The notes under the pieces are model-generated. The model made no database searches. It was not told the DNA's origin and was given only the letters and a program-made list of their open reading frames with translations. A DNA stretch of 64,000 bases from Nitrospirota bacterium (GTDB taxonomy: Bacteria; Nitrospirota; Nitrospiria; SBBL01; JAADHI01): positions 109,948 to 173,947 of the forward strand of contig JAJDBW010000025.1 of the NCBI GenBank assembly GCA_029261155.1, read 5' to 3'. Both the position numbers and the translations under genes were made by a program. This document shows positions 41,106 to 49,862 of this stretch, piece after piece. The stretch's first letter is position 1, and every line of letters begins with the position of its first letter.

Positions 41106-41917
41106 GAATCGAGACCGATAAGATTAAGAGCTATTGTCGATCGCATCCCCGCTTGCGCGAGCTGATTCACGATGTGCTTCTTTTTGACCAAGTCGGTTCG
41201 AGTAATCAGCTTGCACTCGAAATGGCCGCCAGCGGCCTACCTGGTGGCACCGTCTTTATCGCGGAGTCCCAAAAGGCTGGCAAAGGCCGTCTTGGCCGGA
41301 GTTGGTTTTCCCCCCCCGGTCGAAACATTTATCTTTCTCTCTTGCTGAGGCCCTATCTCGCGCCACGCGAATACCCTCTTTTTTCACCTGCCACCGCAGT
41401 TGCCATCGTCATCGCGATCCAACGATCACTCGATCTCAAGGCGGGCATCAAATGGCCTAATGATATTTTGATTGGAGGCAAAAAAATCGGCGGCATCCTG
41501 CTGGAATCTAAAACCACAGGCGATCAAAATGCGCCCTTGGTGATTGGCTTAGGCCTCAATGTCAATATTGAGACCGATGTTTTTCCACCGGAACTTCAGG
41601 GAACGGCAAGCTCTCTGAAAATAGAAACCGGAAAAAACATCGACCGAACGGATTTGATCAATGTGCTCCTTGAGTGCTTGGGCGATCAAATCTTCAATCT
41701 CCAAGAAGGGAAAAAAGAGGACATGCTCCAATTGGCTCGACGTTTTAGTCTCACGCTGGGCAAGTTCGTGCAAGTTAAAACAGCCCAGCACGTTATTGAG
41801 GGCTGGGCCGAAACGATCGAAGAGGATGGCGCCCTGACCCTCCGGCTGGGGGATCAGAGTCATCGGAGCATTGTTCTTGGGGAAATTACGCACCTGCGCG
41901 AGGCTACCGCCCCTTGA
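41102..41917 (+). CDS. birA: Biotin-[acetyl-CoA-carboxylase] ligase (no HTH domain)
   Basis: The 271-residue protein is a BirA/BPL enzyme: FDQVGSSNQLALEMA, SQKAGKGRLGRSWFSPPG, KWPNDILIGGKKIGGILLES and VIGLGLNVNIETDVFP. It lacks the N-terminal winged helix of E. coli BirA, so it is expected to be a ligase only and not a repressor. The C-terminal domain (about 215-271) is the normal BPL_C. It overlaps nadC by 4 bp. Confidence 0.95.
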   Translation: MRIETDKIKSYCRSHPRLRELIHDVLLFDQVGSSNQLALEMAASGLPGGTVFIAESQKAGKGRLGRSWFSPPGRNIYLSLLLRPYLAPREYPLFSPATAVAIVIAIQRSLDLKAGIKWPNDILIGGKKIGGILLESKTTGDQNAPLVIGLGLNVNIETDVFPPELQGTASSLKIETGKNIDRTDLINVLLECLGDQIFNLQEGKKEDMLQLARRFSLTLGKFVQVKTAQHVIEGWAETIEEDGALTLRLGDQSHRSIVLGEITHLREATAP

Positions 41918-42009
41918 ACTACGATTGAATACGAAAAAGGCTTCCCTGAATTCGGTTTTTAACGAATAAATGCGAGACCCATCCAATCGAGAGAAGCGTG
42001 AGGAAAAGT

Positions 42010-42804
42010 ATGCTCTTGGCCATCGATATCGGAAATACCGACCTTGTCTTCGGCCTCTTCGAAGAAAAGAAGTTGATCGAGACCTGGCGAATTGCATCGG
42101 ATACCCGCAAAACCGCCGATGAATACGGCATCCTCCTATGCGGATTACTCCAATACAAAGGGCAAGCGCCCGCATCGATAGACCAGGTCATTTTATCGAG
42201 CGTCGTTCCTCCCCTCACCCCTATTTTTCAGACCTTATCCAAAAAATATTTCTCCAAGGAGCCGATGGTCGTTACAGCGGACCTCAAGACGGGCTTGACG
42301 ATCAAGTACACGCGTCCCGAGGAGGTCGGCTCTGACCGCATCGTGAATGCCGCCGCCGCTTACCGTCTTTATGGCGGCCCACTCGTTATTGTCGACTTGG
42401 GCACGGCCACAACATTTTGTGCCGTCACCCAAAAAGGAGAATACCTCGGTGGCGCCATTGCACCCGGCATGGCCCTCTCAGCCGATGCCCTTTTTAAACG
42501 AACAGCCAAGCTCCCCAAAATCGAGGTGGCCAAACCGGAGTCGGTCATCGGGAAAGACACCGTGCAAAGTATGCAATCAGGTCTGTTTTTTGGCTATATC
42601 GGCCTCATCAACGAAATCGTCGACCGAATCCAACAGGAGATCGGGTCCGAAGCCCAAGTCTTGGCCACGGGCGGCCTGGCAGGCCTTATCGCACCCGAAT
42701 GTAGATCGATTTCTTTGGTCTTGCCCACCTTGACATTGGAAGGGCTCATGATTATCTACCACCTGAACGCTTGTCTGGAACCCGGAATCGTTGACACACA
42801 ATGA
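42010..42804 (+). CDS. coaX: Type III pantothenate kinase
   Basis: The protein of 264 residues begins LLAIDIGNTDLVFGLFE, and has PEEVGSDRIVNAAAAY and VIVDLGTATTFCAVTQ, all marks of CoaX. It phosphorylates pantothenate in CoA synthesis. The ATG at 42010 is chosen because GAGGA is 5-6 nt upstream; a GTG at 41998 is in frame but has no ribosome site. It follows birA by 92 bp. CoaD, a later step of the pathway, is encoded at 57586. Confidence 0.95.
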   Translation: MLLAIDIGNTDLVFGLFEEKKLIETWRIASDTRKTADEYGILLCGLLQYKGQAPASIDQVILSSVVPPLTPIFQTLSKKYFSKEPMVVTADLKTGLTIKYTRPEEVGSDRIVNAAAAYRLYGGPLVIVDLGTATTFCAVTQKGEYLGGAIAPGMALSADALFKRTAKLPKIEVAKPESVIGKDTVQSMQSGLFFGYIGLINEIVDRIQQEIGSEAQVLATGGLAGLIAPECRSISLVLPTLTLEGLMIIYHLNACLEPGIVDTQ

Positions 42805-42866
42805 TGAATTTGTTAGGGTGCCGCCATTTTTCGAACCCATACGACTTTGGAAAGCCCTTTAAATAG

Positions 42867-43904
42867 ATGCCCTTAGACGAACGCAGCAAGACAGTCTTAA
42901 AAGAAATTGTCCTCTCCTACATTAAAACTGCACTCCCTGTCGGCTCTACCACCATCACCAAACGCTACAATTTCGGCGTCGGACCGGCCACAATTCGCAA
43001 TATCATGGCCGATTTGGAAGAAGCCGGTTTTTTGGCGCAACCGCACACCTCGGCCGGGCGGATCCCAACCGAAAAAGGTTATCGATTTTATGTGGATAAT
43101 CTCTTCGACGAAAAGGCCTTTTTAAACCATAAAAAACAAATTATTCAGGATGCCGGAAAACTGGTAAAACGAGAAGACGCCGCAACCCTGCTTCAAGACA
43201 CAACAAAACTCCTTTCCGAATTAAGCCAATACATGGCCATTGTCACCGCCCCAAAGTTTTCTTCAGCCCCCATCCGGCATTGCGAATTTGTACGATTAAG
43301 CCCCAAGGCCATCATGGCCATCGCCGTATCGGAGGCCGGATTTGTTCAAAATAAGTTTTTCGAAATTTCGAAAGATCTGAACCAAAAAGAGCTCAACCGT
43401 ATTTCCGATTACTTGAACAGCCTCTATGAGGGGATGAGTTTTGCCGATATCCGGAAAAAACTCAAAACACAAATGGTCAAGATGCAGGATCTCTACGATT
43501 ATCTCCAAACGGAGGCTTTCGAATTAACGAAACAGGCTATGAAGGCCTCCGTCAACGAAGACGCCGGAAAAATCTATATGGATGGCGCCGCCCAAATGCT
43601 CGATCTTCCCGATTTTTCGGATTTTAAGGTCATGAAGGGCCTGCTAAAAGCATTCAACGAAAAGAAAGTAATTATACAACTGCTCGACAAATTTATCGGC
43701 AGTGAGGGCGTTCAGGTTTTTATCGGCGCGGAAAACCAATTTTTAGGAAATGACCAATGCAGTATGGTGCTTTCACAATATAAACAAGGCGACCGTGTTC
43801 TGGGCGCTTTGGGCGTCATCGGCCCCACCCGCATGGAGTATTCGAAAGTGATCCCACTTGTGGATGCAACCGCAAAGCAAGTCAGTCGTTTGTTGGAATC
43901 GTAA
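42867..43904 (+). CDS. hrcA: Heat-inducible transcription repressor HrcA
   Basis: The 345-residue protein fits HrcA: an N-terminal winged helix (VLKEIVLSYIKTALPVGST, FGVGPATIRNIMADLEEAG, HTSAGRIPTEKGYRFYVD in parts) and a C-terminal domain with GAAQMLDLPDFSDF and ALGVIGPTRMEY. HrcA binds CIRCE operators upstream of groESL or dnaK operons. I saw no CIRCE palindrome in the gaps before hrcA, grpE or dnaK in this window. It is followed by grpE 23 bp later. Confidence 0.96.
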   Translation: MPLDERSKTVLKEIVLSYIKTALPVGSTTITKRYNFGVGPATIRNIMADLEEAGFLAQPHTSAGRIPTEKGYRFYVDNLFDEKAFLNHKKQIIQDAGKLVKREDAATLLQDTTKLLSELSQYMAIVTAPKFSSAPIRHCEFVRLSPKAIMAIAVSEAGFVQNKFFEISKDLNQKELNRISDYLNSLYEGMSFADIRKKLKTQMVKMQDLYDYLQTEAFELTKQAMKASVNEDAGKIYMDGAAQMLDLPDFSDFKVMKGLLKAFNEKKVIIQLLDKFIGSEGVQVFIGAENQFLGNDQCSMVLSQYKQGDRVLGALGVIGPTRMEYSKVIPLVDATAKQVSRLLES

Positions 43905-43927
43905 AACAGTTTATTAAGGAGGACAGC

Positions 43928-44548
43928 TTGAGGGAAGGGCAAGAAGAAGAGGAAGCGATGCAAGAGGATCTTTCCTCGGATCAAGAACATGCCGCGGACA
44001 TTGAACCGAAAGGTCAAACCGAGGCGAATGCGTCGACAAGCGAAATCGACCATGAAGCCCTTGCAAAAGAAAACTATGATCGCTATTTGCGCACCGTTGC
44101 CGATTTCGAAAACTATAAAAAACGGACCCAAAAAGAACAAGGCGATCTCCTGAAGTATGCGAATGAACGCATCCTATTGGAGATCCTCCCCATTATCGAC
44201 AATTTCACACGCGCCCTTTCCGCCTCGAAAGAGGCCCAAGATTTCGAGAAAATGGTGGAGGGGGTCGAAATGATCCAAAAGCAGTTTCTTTCCGCTTTAG
44301 ATAAATTCGGCGTACGCCAGATCGAAAGCCTGAACCAAAACTTCGATCCTTTTCAACATCAAGCCGTGGGACAAGCCCCCATTGTAGAAGGCTCGGGCTT
44401 GGTCGAAAACCAAGTGGTCGCGGAAACCCAAACCGGATATTTCCTAAACGACCGTGTGCTCCGCCCATCCTTAGTCATTGTCGCAAAAAAAGCAGAGCGC
44501 CCTGAGATCAACCCAGAAAAAGAAGAAACGGGAAGTGGGGAAGCCTAA
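43928..44548 (+). CDS. grpE: Nucleotide exchange factor GrpE
   Basis: The 206-residue protein has an acidic N-terminus, the coiled-coil/dimer signature LRTVADFENYKKRTQKEQ, and the C-terminal beta domain (VETQTGYFLNDRVLRPSLV, in part). It releases ADP from DnaK. The start is a TTG at 43928 with an AAGGAGG 5 nt upstream; the first ATG would lose the ribosome site. The C-terminal tail is acidic and low-complexity. Confidence 0.95.
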   Translation: MREGQEEEEAMQEDLSSDQEHAADIEPKGQTEANASTSEIDHEALAKENYDRYLRTVADFENYKKRTQKEQGDLLKYANERILLEILPIIDNFTRALSASKEAQDFEKMVEGVEMIQKQFLSALDKFGVRQIESLNQNFDPFQHQAVGQAPIVEGSGLVENQVVAETQTGYFLNDRVLRPSLVIVAKKAERPEINPEKEETGSGEA

Positions 44549-44651
44549 AGGCGATCATTCAAAGTGGAAGTCCGGCCTGCATCTTCCAATTTGGCATAAA
44601 CGACTTATATAAACTTTAAGCAACGTATCGATCTTTATTTAGGAGGAAAAA

Positions 44652-46589
44652 ATGGGAAAAGTCATAGGAATCGATTTAGGGACGACCTTCTCTTGCATGG
44701 CGGTCGTCACCGGCGGAGATCCGGAAGTCATCTCCAACGCGGAAGGCAACCGAACCACACCCTCGGTTGCAGCCGTCTCCGATAAAGGGGAGCGACTTGT
44801 CGGACTGGTCGCACGCCGTCAAGCCGTCACCAACCCCACCAATACGGTCTTTTCGATCAAGCGCCTTATGGGCAGAAAACTCAATTCCCAGATCGTTCAA
44901 GATGCGATGAAGCGCCTGCCATACAAAATCGTACCGGCGGAAAATGGCGATGCGCATGTCGAGATTCAAGGAAAAAAATACAGTCCACCGGAAATATCGG
45001 CCATGATCCTTTCGAAACTTCGCCTGGATGCCGAGAACTATTTAGGCGAAAAAGTCACGGAAGCCGTCATTACCGTGCCCGCCTATTTCGACGACAGCGA
45101 ACGCCAGGCCACCAAGGATGCGGGCGCCGTCGCTGGCTTAACGGTCCTGCGCATCATCAACGAACCCACCGCAGCGGCCTTGGCCTATGGCCTTGATAAG
45201 AAGAAAGACGAGAAGATCGCGGTCTACGATTTGGGCGGTGGCACTTTTGATGTGTCGATCCTGGAAATCGGAGACGGTGTCTTCGAAGTCAAATCAACCA
45301 ACGGCGACACCTATTTAGGCGGAGACGATTTCGATCTCACCATCTTGGAATGGCTGGCCGACGAATTTAAAAAAGACAACGGCATTGATCTTAAAAACGA
45401 TAAGATGGCCCTCCAACGCTTGAAGGAAGCTGCGGAAAAAGCGAAGATTGAACTTTCTTCCTCTCAGGAAACAGAAGTCAACTTGCCCTTTATCACGGCC
45501 GACGCCTCGGGCCCAAAGCATCTTGCGGTAAAATTAACGCGTGCTAAACTTGAGCAGCTGGTCGATCACCTGATCCAAAAAACCATCGAACCCTGCCGAA
45601 GGGCGCTCGCGGATGCCGAACTCAAGGCAGACGACATTAACGAAGTCGTCTTGGTCGGCGGTATGACCCGAATGCCAAAGGTTCAAGAGGTCGTTAAAAC
45701 CTTTTTCAAAAAAGAGCCGCACAAAGGAGTGAATCCGGACGAAGTGGTCGCCATCGGCGCGGCGATTCAAGGCGCGGTCCTCAAAGGCGATGTAAAGGAT
45801 GTTCTCCTTCTGGATGTCACGCCCCTTTCGCTAGGCATTGAAACCTTAGGCGGCGTCTTCAGCCGGATCATCGACCGGAACACGACGATACCGACAAAAA
45901 AGAGCCAAACCTTTTCGACTGCGGCAGATAACCAAAATGCGGTGACCATACGTGTCCATCAAGGTGAGCGGGAAATGGCCAGCGACAACAAGCTGCTCGG
46001 TCAATTTGACTTGCTCGGCATTCCGCCGGCACCCCGGGGCGTTCCACAGATTGAGGTTACCTTTGATATCGACGCAAACGGTATCGTCCATGTCTCCGCA
46101 AAAGATATGGCAACACAAAAAGAGCAATCCATTCAAATCACAGCCTCCAGCGGATTGAGCAAAGAAGAAATCGATCGCCTGGTGAAGGAAGGCCAGGCGC
46201 ATGCCGATGAAGATAAAAAGAAGAAAGCCTTGGTGGAGGTACGAAATGAGGCGGACAACCTGATCTACTCGACAGAAAAATCGCTCAAGGAATTCGGAGA
46301 TAAAATCCCTCAGGACGAACGATCGACCATTGAGGGACAACTCGAAAGCTGTAAGAAATCGCTCGAATCAGATAATGTTGATGAAATTCGAACCGCGATC
46401 GATGCCCTGTCGAAGTCATCGCATAAGTTGGCCGAGGAGATGTACAAAAAGACCGCTTCGGAACAAGGCGGAACCGGACCCAGCGATGCCAGTGCGGGCC
46501 CAGACGCGAAATCTGCTAGCCAAGAGGGGCCAAGCGATTCGGACGAAACCGTGGTCGATGCAGAATTCGAAGAAACCGACAAAAAATAA
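44652..46589 (+). CDS. dnaK: Chaperone DnaK (Hsp70)
   Basis: The 645-residue protein starts [17 protein letters not shown] and has [54 protein letters not shown] and [16 protein letters not shown], as expected for a bacterial Hsp70. The C-terminal lid ends in an acidic DEEF-type tail ([12 protein letters not shown]). AGGAGG precedes the ATG. Folding client proteins with DnaJ and GrpE. Confidence 0.98.
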   Translation: MGKVIGIDLGTTFSCMAVVTGGDPEVISNAEGNRTTPSVAAVSDKGERLVGLVARRQAVTNPTNTVFSIKRLMGRKLNSQIVQDAMKRLPYKIVPAENGDAHVEIQGKKYSPPEISAMILSKLRLDAENYLGEKVTEAVITVPAYFDDSERQATKDAGAVAGLTVLRIINEPTAAALAYGLDKKKDEKIAVYDLGGGTFDVSILEIGDGVFEVKSTNGDTYLGGDDFDLTILEWLADEFKKDNGIDLKNDKMALQRLKEAAEKAKIELSSSQETEVNLPFITADASGPKHLAVKLTRAKLEQLVDHLIQKTIEPCRRALADAELKADDINEVVLVGGMTRMPKVQEVVKTFFKKEPHKGVNPDEVVAIGAAIQGAVLKGDVKDVLLLDVTPLSLGIETLGGVFSRIIDRNTTIPTKKSQTFSTAADNQNAVTIRVHQGEREMASDNKLLGQFDLLGIPPAPRGVPQIEVTFDIDANGIVHVSAKDMATQKEQSIQITASSGLSKEEIDRLVKEGQAHADEDKKKKALVEVRNEADNLIYSTEKSLKEFGDKIPQDERSTIEGQLESCKKSLESDNVDEIRTAIDALSKSSHKLAEEMYKKTASEQGGTGPSDASAGPDAKSASQEGPSDSDETVVDAEFEETDKK

Positions 46590-46598
46590 GGACGGTGC

Positions 46599-47702
46599 GT
46601 GGCCACAAAAAGAGATTACTACGAAGTCCTCGGCGTTTCAAAAAATGCCTCTGAAGAAGACATAAAAAAAGCTTATCGTAAGTTGGCCTTGGCACACCAT
46701 CCCGATCGGAATGCCGGGAACAAACAAGCCGAAGAGCGATTTAAGGAAGCGAACGAAGCCTATAGCATCATAAGTGACCCGACAAAGCGCCAACAGTATG
46801 ACCATTTTGGTCATGCCGGAGCAGAAGGGCGCGGTTTCGATTTTGGCCAAGGAGGCGGCTTTTCCGATGTTTTTGGCGACATCTTCGAAGAATTTTTTGG
46901 CGGACAGGGCGGGCGAGGAGGTCGGCGTCCGCAAAGCGGAAACGATCTTCGTTATGACATGACCGTCAGCTTCGAAGAAGCGCTCCTAGGTAAGGAAGGA
47001 GAAATTAGACTTCGACGACCGGAAAGCTGTGAAAAATGTAAGGGGACGGGTGCCAAAGGCGGGGAAACCAAAACCTGCGCGCCCTGCAGCGGTAGCGGAC
47101 AGGTGCGATTTCAACAAGGATTTTTTACGATTAGTCGGACCTGTACTAACTGTCAAGGGAAAGGCAAAACAACGGCCAACCCTTGCGCGACTTGCCATGG
47201 ACGAGGCTACAACGAAAAAGAGAGGACCATCTCCGTTCACATTCCCCCCGGCGTGGACACCGGCACCCGGCTTCGTGTCGTCGGAGAGGGTGAAATCGGG
47301 ATTAATGGCGGACCACCAGGAGATTTATATGTCGTCATCTCCGTAAAAGATCACGCGCAATTCATGCGCGATGGCGACAACATTCTCTTCGAAGCGCCTA
47401 TTAGCTTCGTTAAGGCCGCATTAGGCGGCAAAACGGCAGTCCCCACCATCAAAGGACAAACACCTTTATCGATTCCTGCCGGGACACAAGAAGGAAAAGT
47501 CTTTCGTCTCAAAGGACTGGGATTTCCGAACGTACGGGGTTACGGCATCGGGGATCAACTGGTCCGGATACACATTACCATCCCGAAAAAACTCAACGCG
47601 AAACAAAAAGAACTACTGGAAAGCTATGCAAAAGAAAGCGGGGAAGACAGCGAGGCCGATTCCGAAACCCTCTTCGAAAAAGTAAAAGGTATTTTTGAAT
47701 AA
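46599..47702 (+). CDS. dnaJ: Chaperone DnaJ
   Basis: The 367-residue protein has a J domain (1-70; [11 protein letters not shown] with HPD), a Gly/Phe-rich linker ([20 protein letters not shown]), four zinc-finger repeats ([32 protein letters not shown]) and the C-terminal client domain. The start is GTG at 46599 with AAGGA upstream. It follows dnaK by 9 bp. It activates the DnaK ATPase and delivers clients. Confidence 0.97.
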   Translation: MATKRDYYEVLGVSKNASEEDIKKAYRKLALAHHPDRNAGNKQAEERFKEANEAYSIISDPTKRQQYDHFGHAGAEGRGFDFGQGGGFSDVFGDIFEEFFGGQGGRGGRRPQSGNDLRYDMTVSFEEALLGKEGEIRLRRPESCEKCKGTGAKGGETKTCAPCSGSGQVRFQQGFFTISRTCTNCQGKGKTTANPCATCHGRGYNEKERTISVHIPPGVDTGTRLRVVGEGEIGINGGPPGDLYVVISVKDHAQFMRDGDNILFEAPISFVKAALGGKTAVPTIKGQTPLSIPAGTQEGKVFRLKGLGFPNVRGYGIGDQLVRIHITIPKKLNAKQKELLESYAKESGEDSEADSETLFEKVKGIFE

Positions 47703-47725
47703 AAATCCTTCCTCAGATTCCCGCA

Positions 47726-47758
47726 CCAAGACTTAAGTAGCTCGACCTTAAATCTTGG
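47726..47758 (+). terminator. Weak stem-loop after dnaJ
   Basis: CCAAGA-c-TTAAG and CTTAA-a-TCTTGG form a 12-bp arm with one mismatch around a 9-nt loop. It lacks a tight U-run, so it may be an attenuator or a mRNA stabiliser rather than a strong terminator. Confidence 0.45.
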
Positions 47759-47885
47759 ACGATTTTCTCCTTTTCTAACACCCGATCTTGACAAAAATAG
47801 GCCCAATCCGGCACTGTGGGGCTATCGCATACGATATCTATTTTGATTCAACGCTCCCCCTGCTTTTAGAGAGGCGCATATAAAG

Positions 47886-48641
47886 ATGCCGGTGTATTTT
47901 ATCGGTTCTGAACAGGTTTCCAATTCTAAAGTCAAAATTGAAGGGGCGCTCGCACATCACTTAGGCGACGTGCTCCGTCTCAAAATCGGAGAATCTCTGT
48001 CCTTGGTCGATGAAAGCCCCAAACGTTACCTCACGCGTGTTATTTCTACCCACCCCGATCCATTGGTCCTTGAAGTAGAAGAAATAGAATCACCCCCGAC
48101 GACAAACAAAGCAACATTGAACCTCGGCATTGCATTATTAAAAGGTGAAAAGATGGATTGGATTGTTCAAAAAGCAACTGAGATCGGAGTTGCCCGACTA
48201 ATCCCAGTGATCACCGAGCGAACTGTGGTTCAAACGCGTGCCGATCGCATTGCTCGTCAACAGCAGCGCTGGGGAAAAATCGCCATGGAAGCCGCCCAAC
48301 AGTCTTGCCGTTGGGAAGTTCCCCGAATCGATCCGCCGGTCTCCTTCGACACGCTCGTGGCAGAAACTGCGCTTAAGGGCTTAAAACTCATTTTTTCACC
48401 GGAGGCACTACACACAAATTTAAGGAAGCTGATCTCTTCACCTGAGACCTCCGCCCATTCGTCCACGGTCACCGTGCTGGTGGGTCCGGAAGGGGGATTC
48501 AGCTCCGCAGAACTGACTTCGGCATCCAAGGCCGGATTTCAAGCGGCCTCACTCGGTGACAATATTTTACGCGCCGAAACTGCGGCCCTAGCCGCCTTGG
48601 CGATTGTTCAATATGAGATGAAGGGCGATCATGAATCTTAG
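47886..48641 (+). CDS. rsmE: 16S rRNA m3U1498 methyltransferase
   Basis: The 251-residue protein has a PUA-like N-terminal domain (HLGDVLRLKIGESLSLVD) and the SPOUT methyltransferase part: LGIALLKGEKMDWIVQKATE, RWGKIAMEAAQQSCR, and LVGPEGGFSSAEL with LGDNILRAETAALAAL. It methylates U1498 of 16S rRNA. The 3' end overlaps the RDD gene by 11 bp. The gene is commonly downstream of dnaJ in this type of gene order. Confidence 0.95.
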   Translation: MPVYFIGSEQVSNSKVKIEGALAHHLGDVLRLKIGESLSLVDESPKRYLTRVISTHPDPLVLEVEEIESPPTTNKATLNLGIALLKGEKMDWIVQKATEIGVARLIPVITERTVVQTRADRIARQQQRWGKIAMEAAQQSCRWEVPRIDPPVSFDTLVAETALKGLKLIFSPEALHTNLRKLISSPETSAHSSTVTVLVGPEGGFSSAELTSASKAGFQAASLGDNILRAETAALAALAIVQYEMKGDHES

Positions 48642-49143
48642 CGAGCTGAGCGAGTACGCCTCCCCATTTCAAGAGGAAGTCCTTCCTCGTCAGGAACCGC
48701 AGACCGATACTGAAGAGATGAGGCCCGCGGGTTTTCTACGCCGCGCCCTTGCCTTTACGATCGATTGCGGCGTCATCCTCATGCTCTTTCAAAGCCTTCT
48801 TCTCGCCGGTCTATACGGCCTTCAACTTTCGGAAAGTCGCGAGGGATTGGGCGTTTCAGACCTCGGCCTCGGCCTCATCAATAGTCTCCTTTTTATCGCC
48901 TTGGCCTACTTCTCCTTCTTCCACGCGGCTTGTGGGCAAAGCCCCGGAAAAATGATTCTACGTATCAAGGTCGTCACAAAAGACCTTCGAGCCCTATCGC
49001 CTTTCCGCGCTTTCATTCGCGCTGTCTCTTATTTTCTATCCGGCCTCTTTTTCGGACTGGGTTTTTTAATCACAATTTTCGATGGCAAAAAAAGGGCCTT
49101 GCATGACCTTCTGACAGGAACGCAAGTCATCCTTACGCCATAG
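48631..49143 (+). CDS. RDD-family membrane protein
   Basis: The 170-residue protein has the RDD start AGFLRRALAFTIDCG, followed by two membrane helices in the first half (CGVILMLFQSLLLAGLY and SLLFIALAYFSFFHAAC) and an amphipathic or membrane segment near 125-150. It ends LHDLLTGTQVI, the family's C-terminal motif. Its substrate or role is not known in most family members. It overlaps rsmE by 11 bp. Confidence 0.85.
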   Translation: MNLSELSEYASPFQEEVLPRQEPQTDTEEMRPAGFLRRALAFTIDCGVILMLFQSLLLAGLYGLQLSESREGLGVSDLGLGLINSLLFIALAYFSFFHAACGQSPGKMILRIKVVTKDLRALSPFRAFIRAVSYFLSGLFFGLGFLITIFDGKKRALHDLLTGTQVILTP

Positions 49144-49149
49144 CGCCTA

Positions 49150-49785
49150 ATGATTCAGCCCTTGATTCGACTGTTCATCGCTATATTGGTTTTCTTCCCC
49201 GCTCCCACCCTATATGCAGACGAAATTGTGGAGGGCATCGCCGCCACCGTCAAGACGATTGGGCGTAAACCCATTCGAGAGATTATTTTTTATTCGGACA
49301 TCGATCGATACCGACTTTTTTTTCAACCCGAACTGGAAAAAGCAACTCCCCCAATACAACTTAACGCGGTAATTGACCAACGCCTCTTTCGTCATGAAGC
49401 ACGCCGTTTTATTTTGGACGGACCCAGTTCAGAAGCGCTCGAAAAACAACTTGATGTCATTCGTGCGCGCTTTGAGAACGAGATTGACTTTAAAAAGGCG
49501 CTCAATGAAACAGGAATGAACTTAGATGAATTGAAAAAAGAAGTCAGGGAATATCTTTGGGTTGAAATGTTACTTGAGGAACGCATTAAGGAATTTATTT
49601 TCATTAGTCCCAACGCGATCGAAACCTATTACCAGAAGCATGCGCAGCACTTTGAGGGAAAGGCGCTCGAAGCGGTAGAAAAATCCATCGAAGCCACCTT
49701 AATCAAAGAAAAAGAAATTCTAAAAAAGAATGAATACCTTCAACGCCTAAAAACAAACGCCGAGATACACATCTTTTTAAAGTAG
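49150..49785 (+). CDS. SurA-N-like periplasmic protein without PPIase domain
   Basis: The 211-residue protein has a signal peptide (LIRLFIAILVFFPAPTLYA, likely cut before DEIVEG). The mature part resembles the SurA N-terminal domain: VIDQRLFRHEARRF, LDELKKEVREYLWVEMLLEERI and FISPNAIETYYQKH (parts). There is no rotamase domain. It may chaperone outer-membrane proteins or be a degenerate homologue. It lies 6 bp after the RDD gene. Confidence 0.7.
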   Translation: MIQPLIRLFIAILVFFPAPTLYADEIVEGIAATVKTIGRKPIREIIFYSDIDRYRLFFQPELEKATPPIQLNAVIDQRLFRHEARRFILDGPSSEALEKQLDVIRARFENEIDFKKALNETGMNLDELKKEVREYLWVEMLLEERIKEFIFISPNAIETYYQKHAQHFEGKALEAVEKSIEATLIKEKEILKKNEYLQRLKTNAEIHIFLK

Positions 49786-49862
49786 TACATCATTCCTGTA
49801 GATCGTGCGCTAAGCACCTCCCCAAAAATTTCTGCCTACGTTTAATCGCATGAACACGACTT

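Noticed and set aside
47788..47835. Promoter with TTGACA before rsmE
   Set aside because: No -10 hexamer at 15-19 bp.
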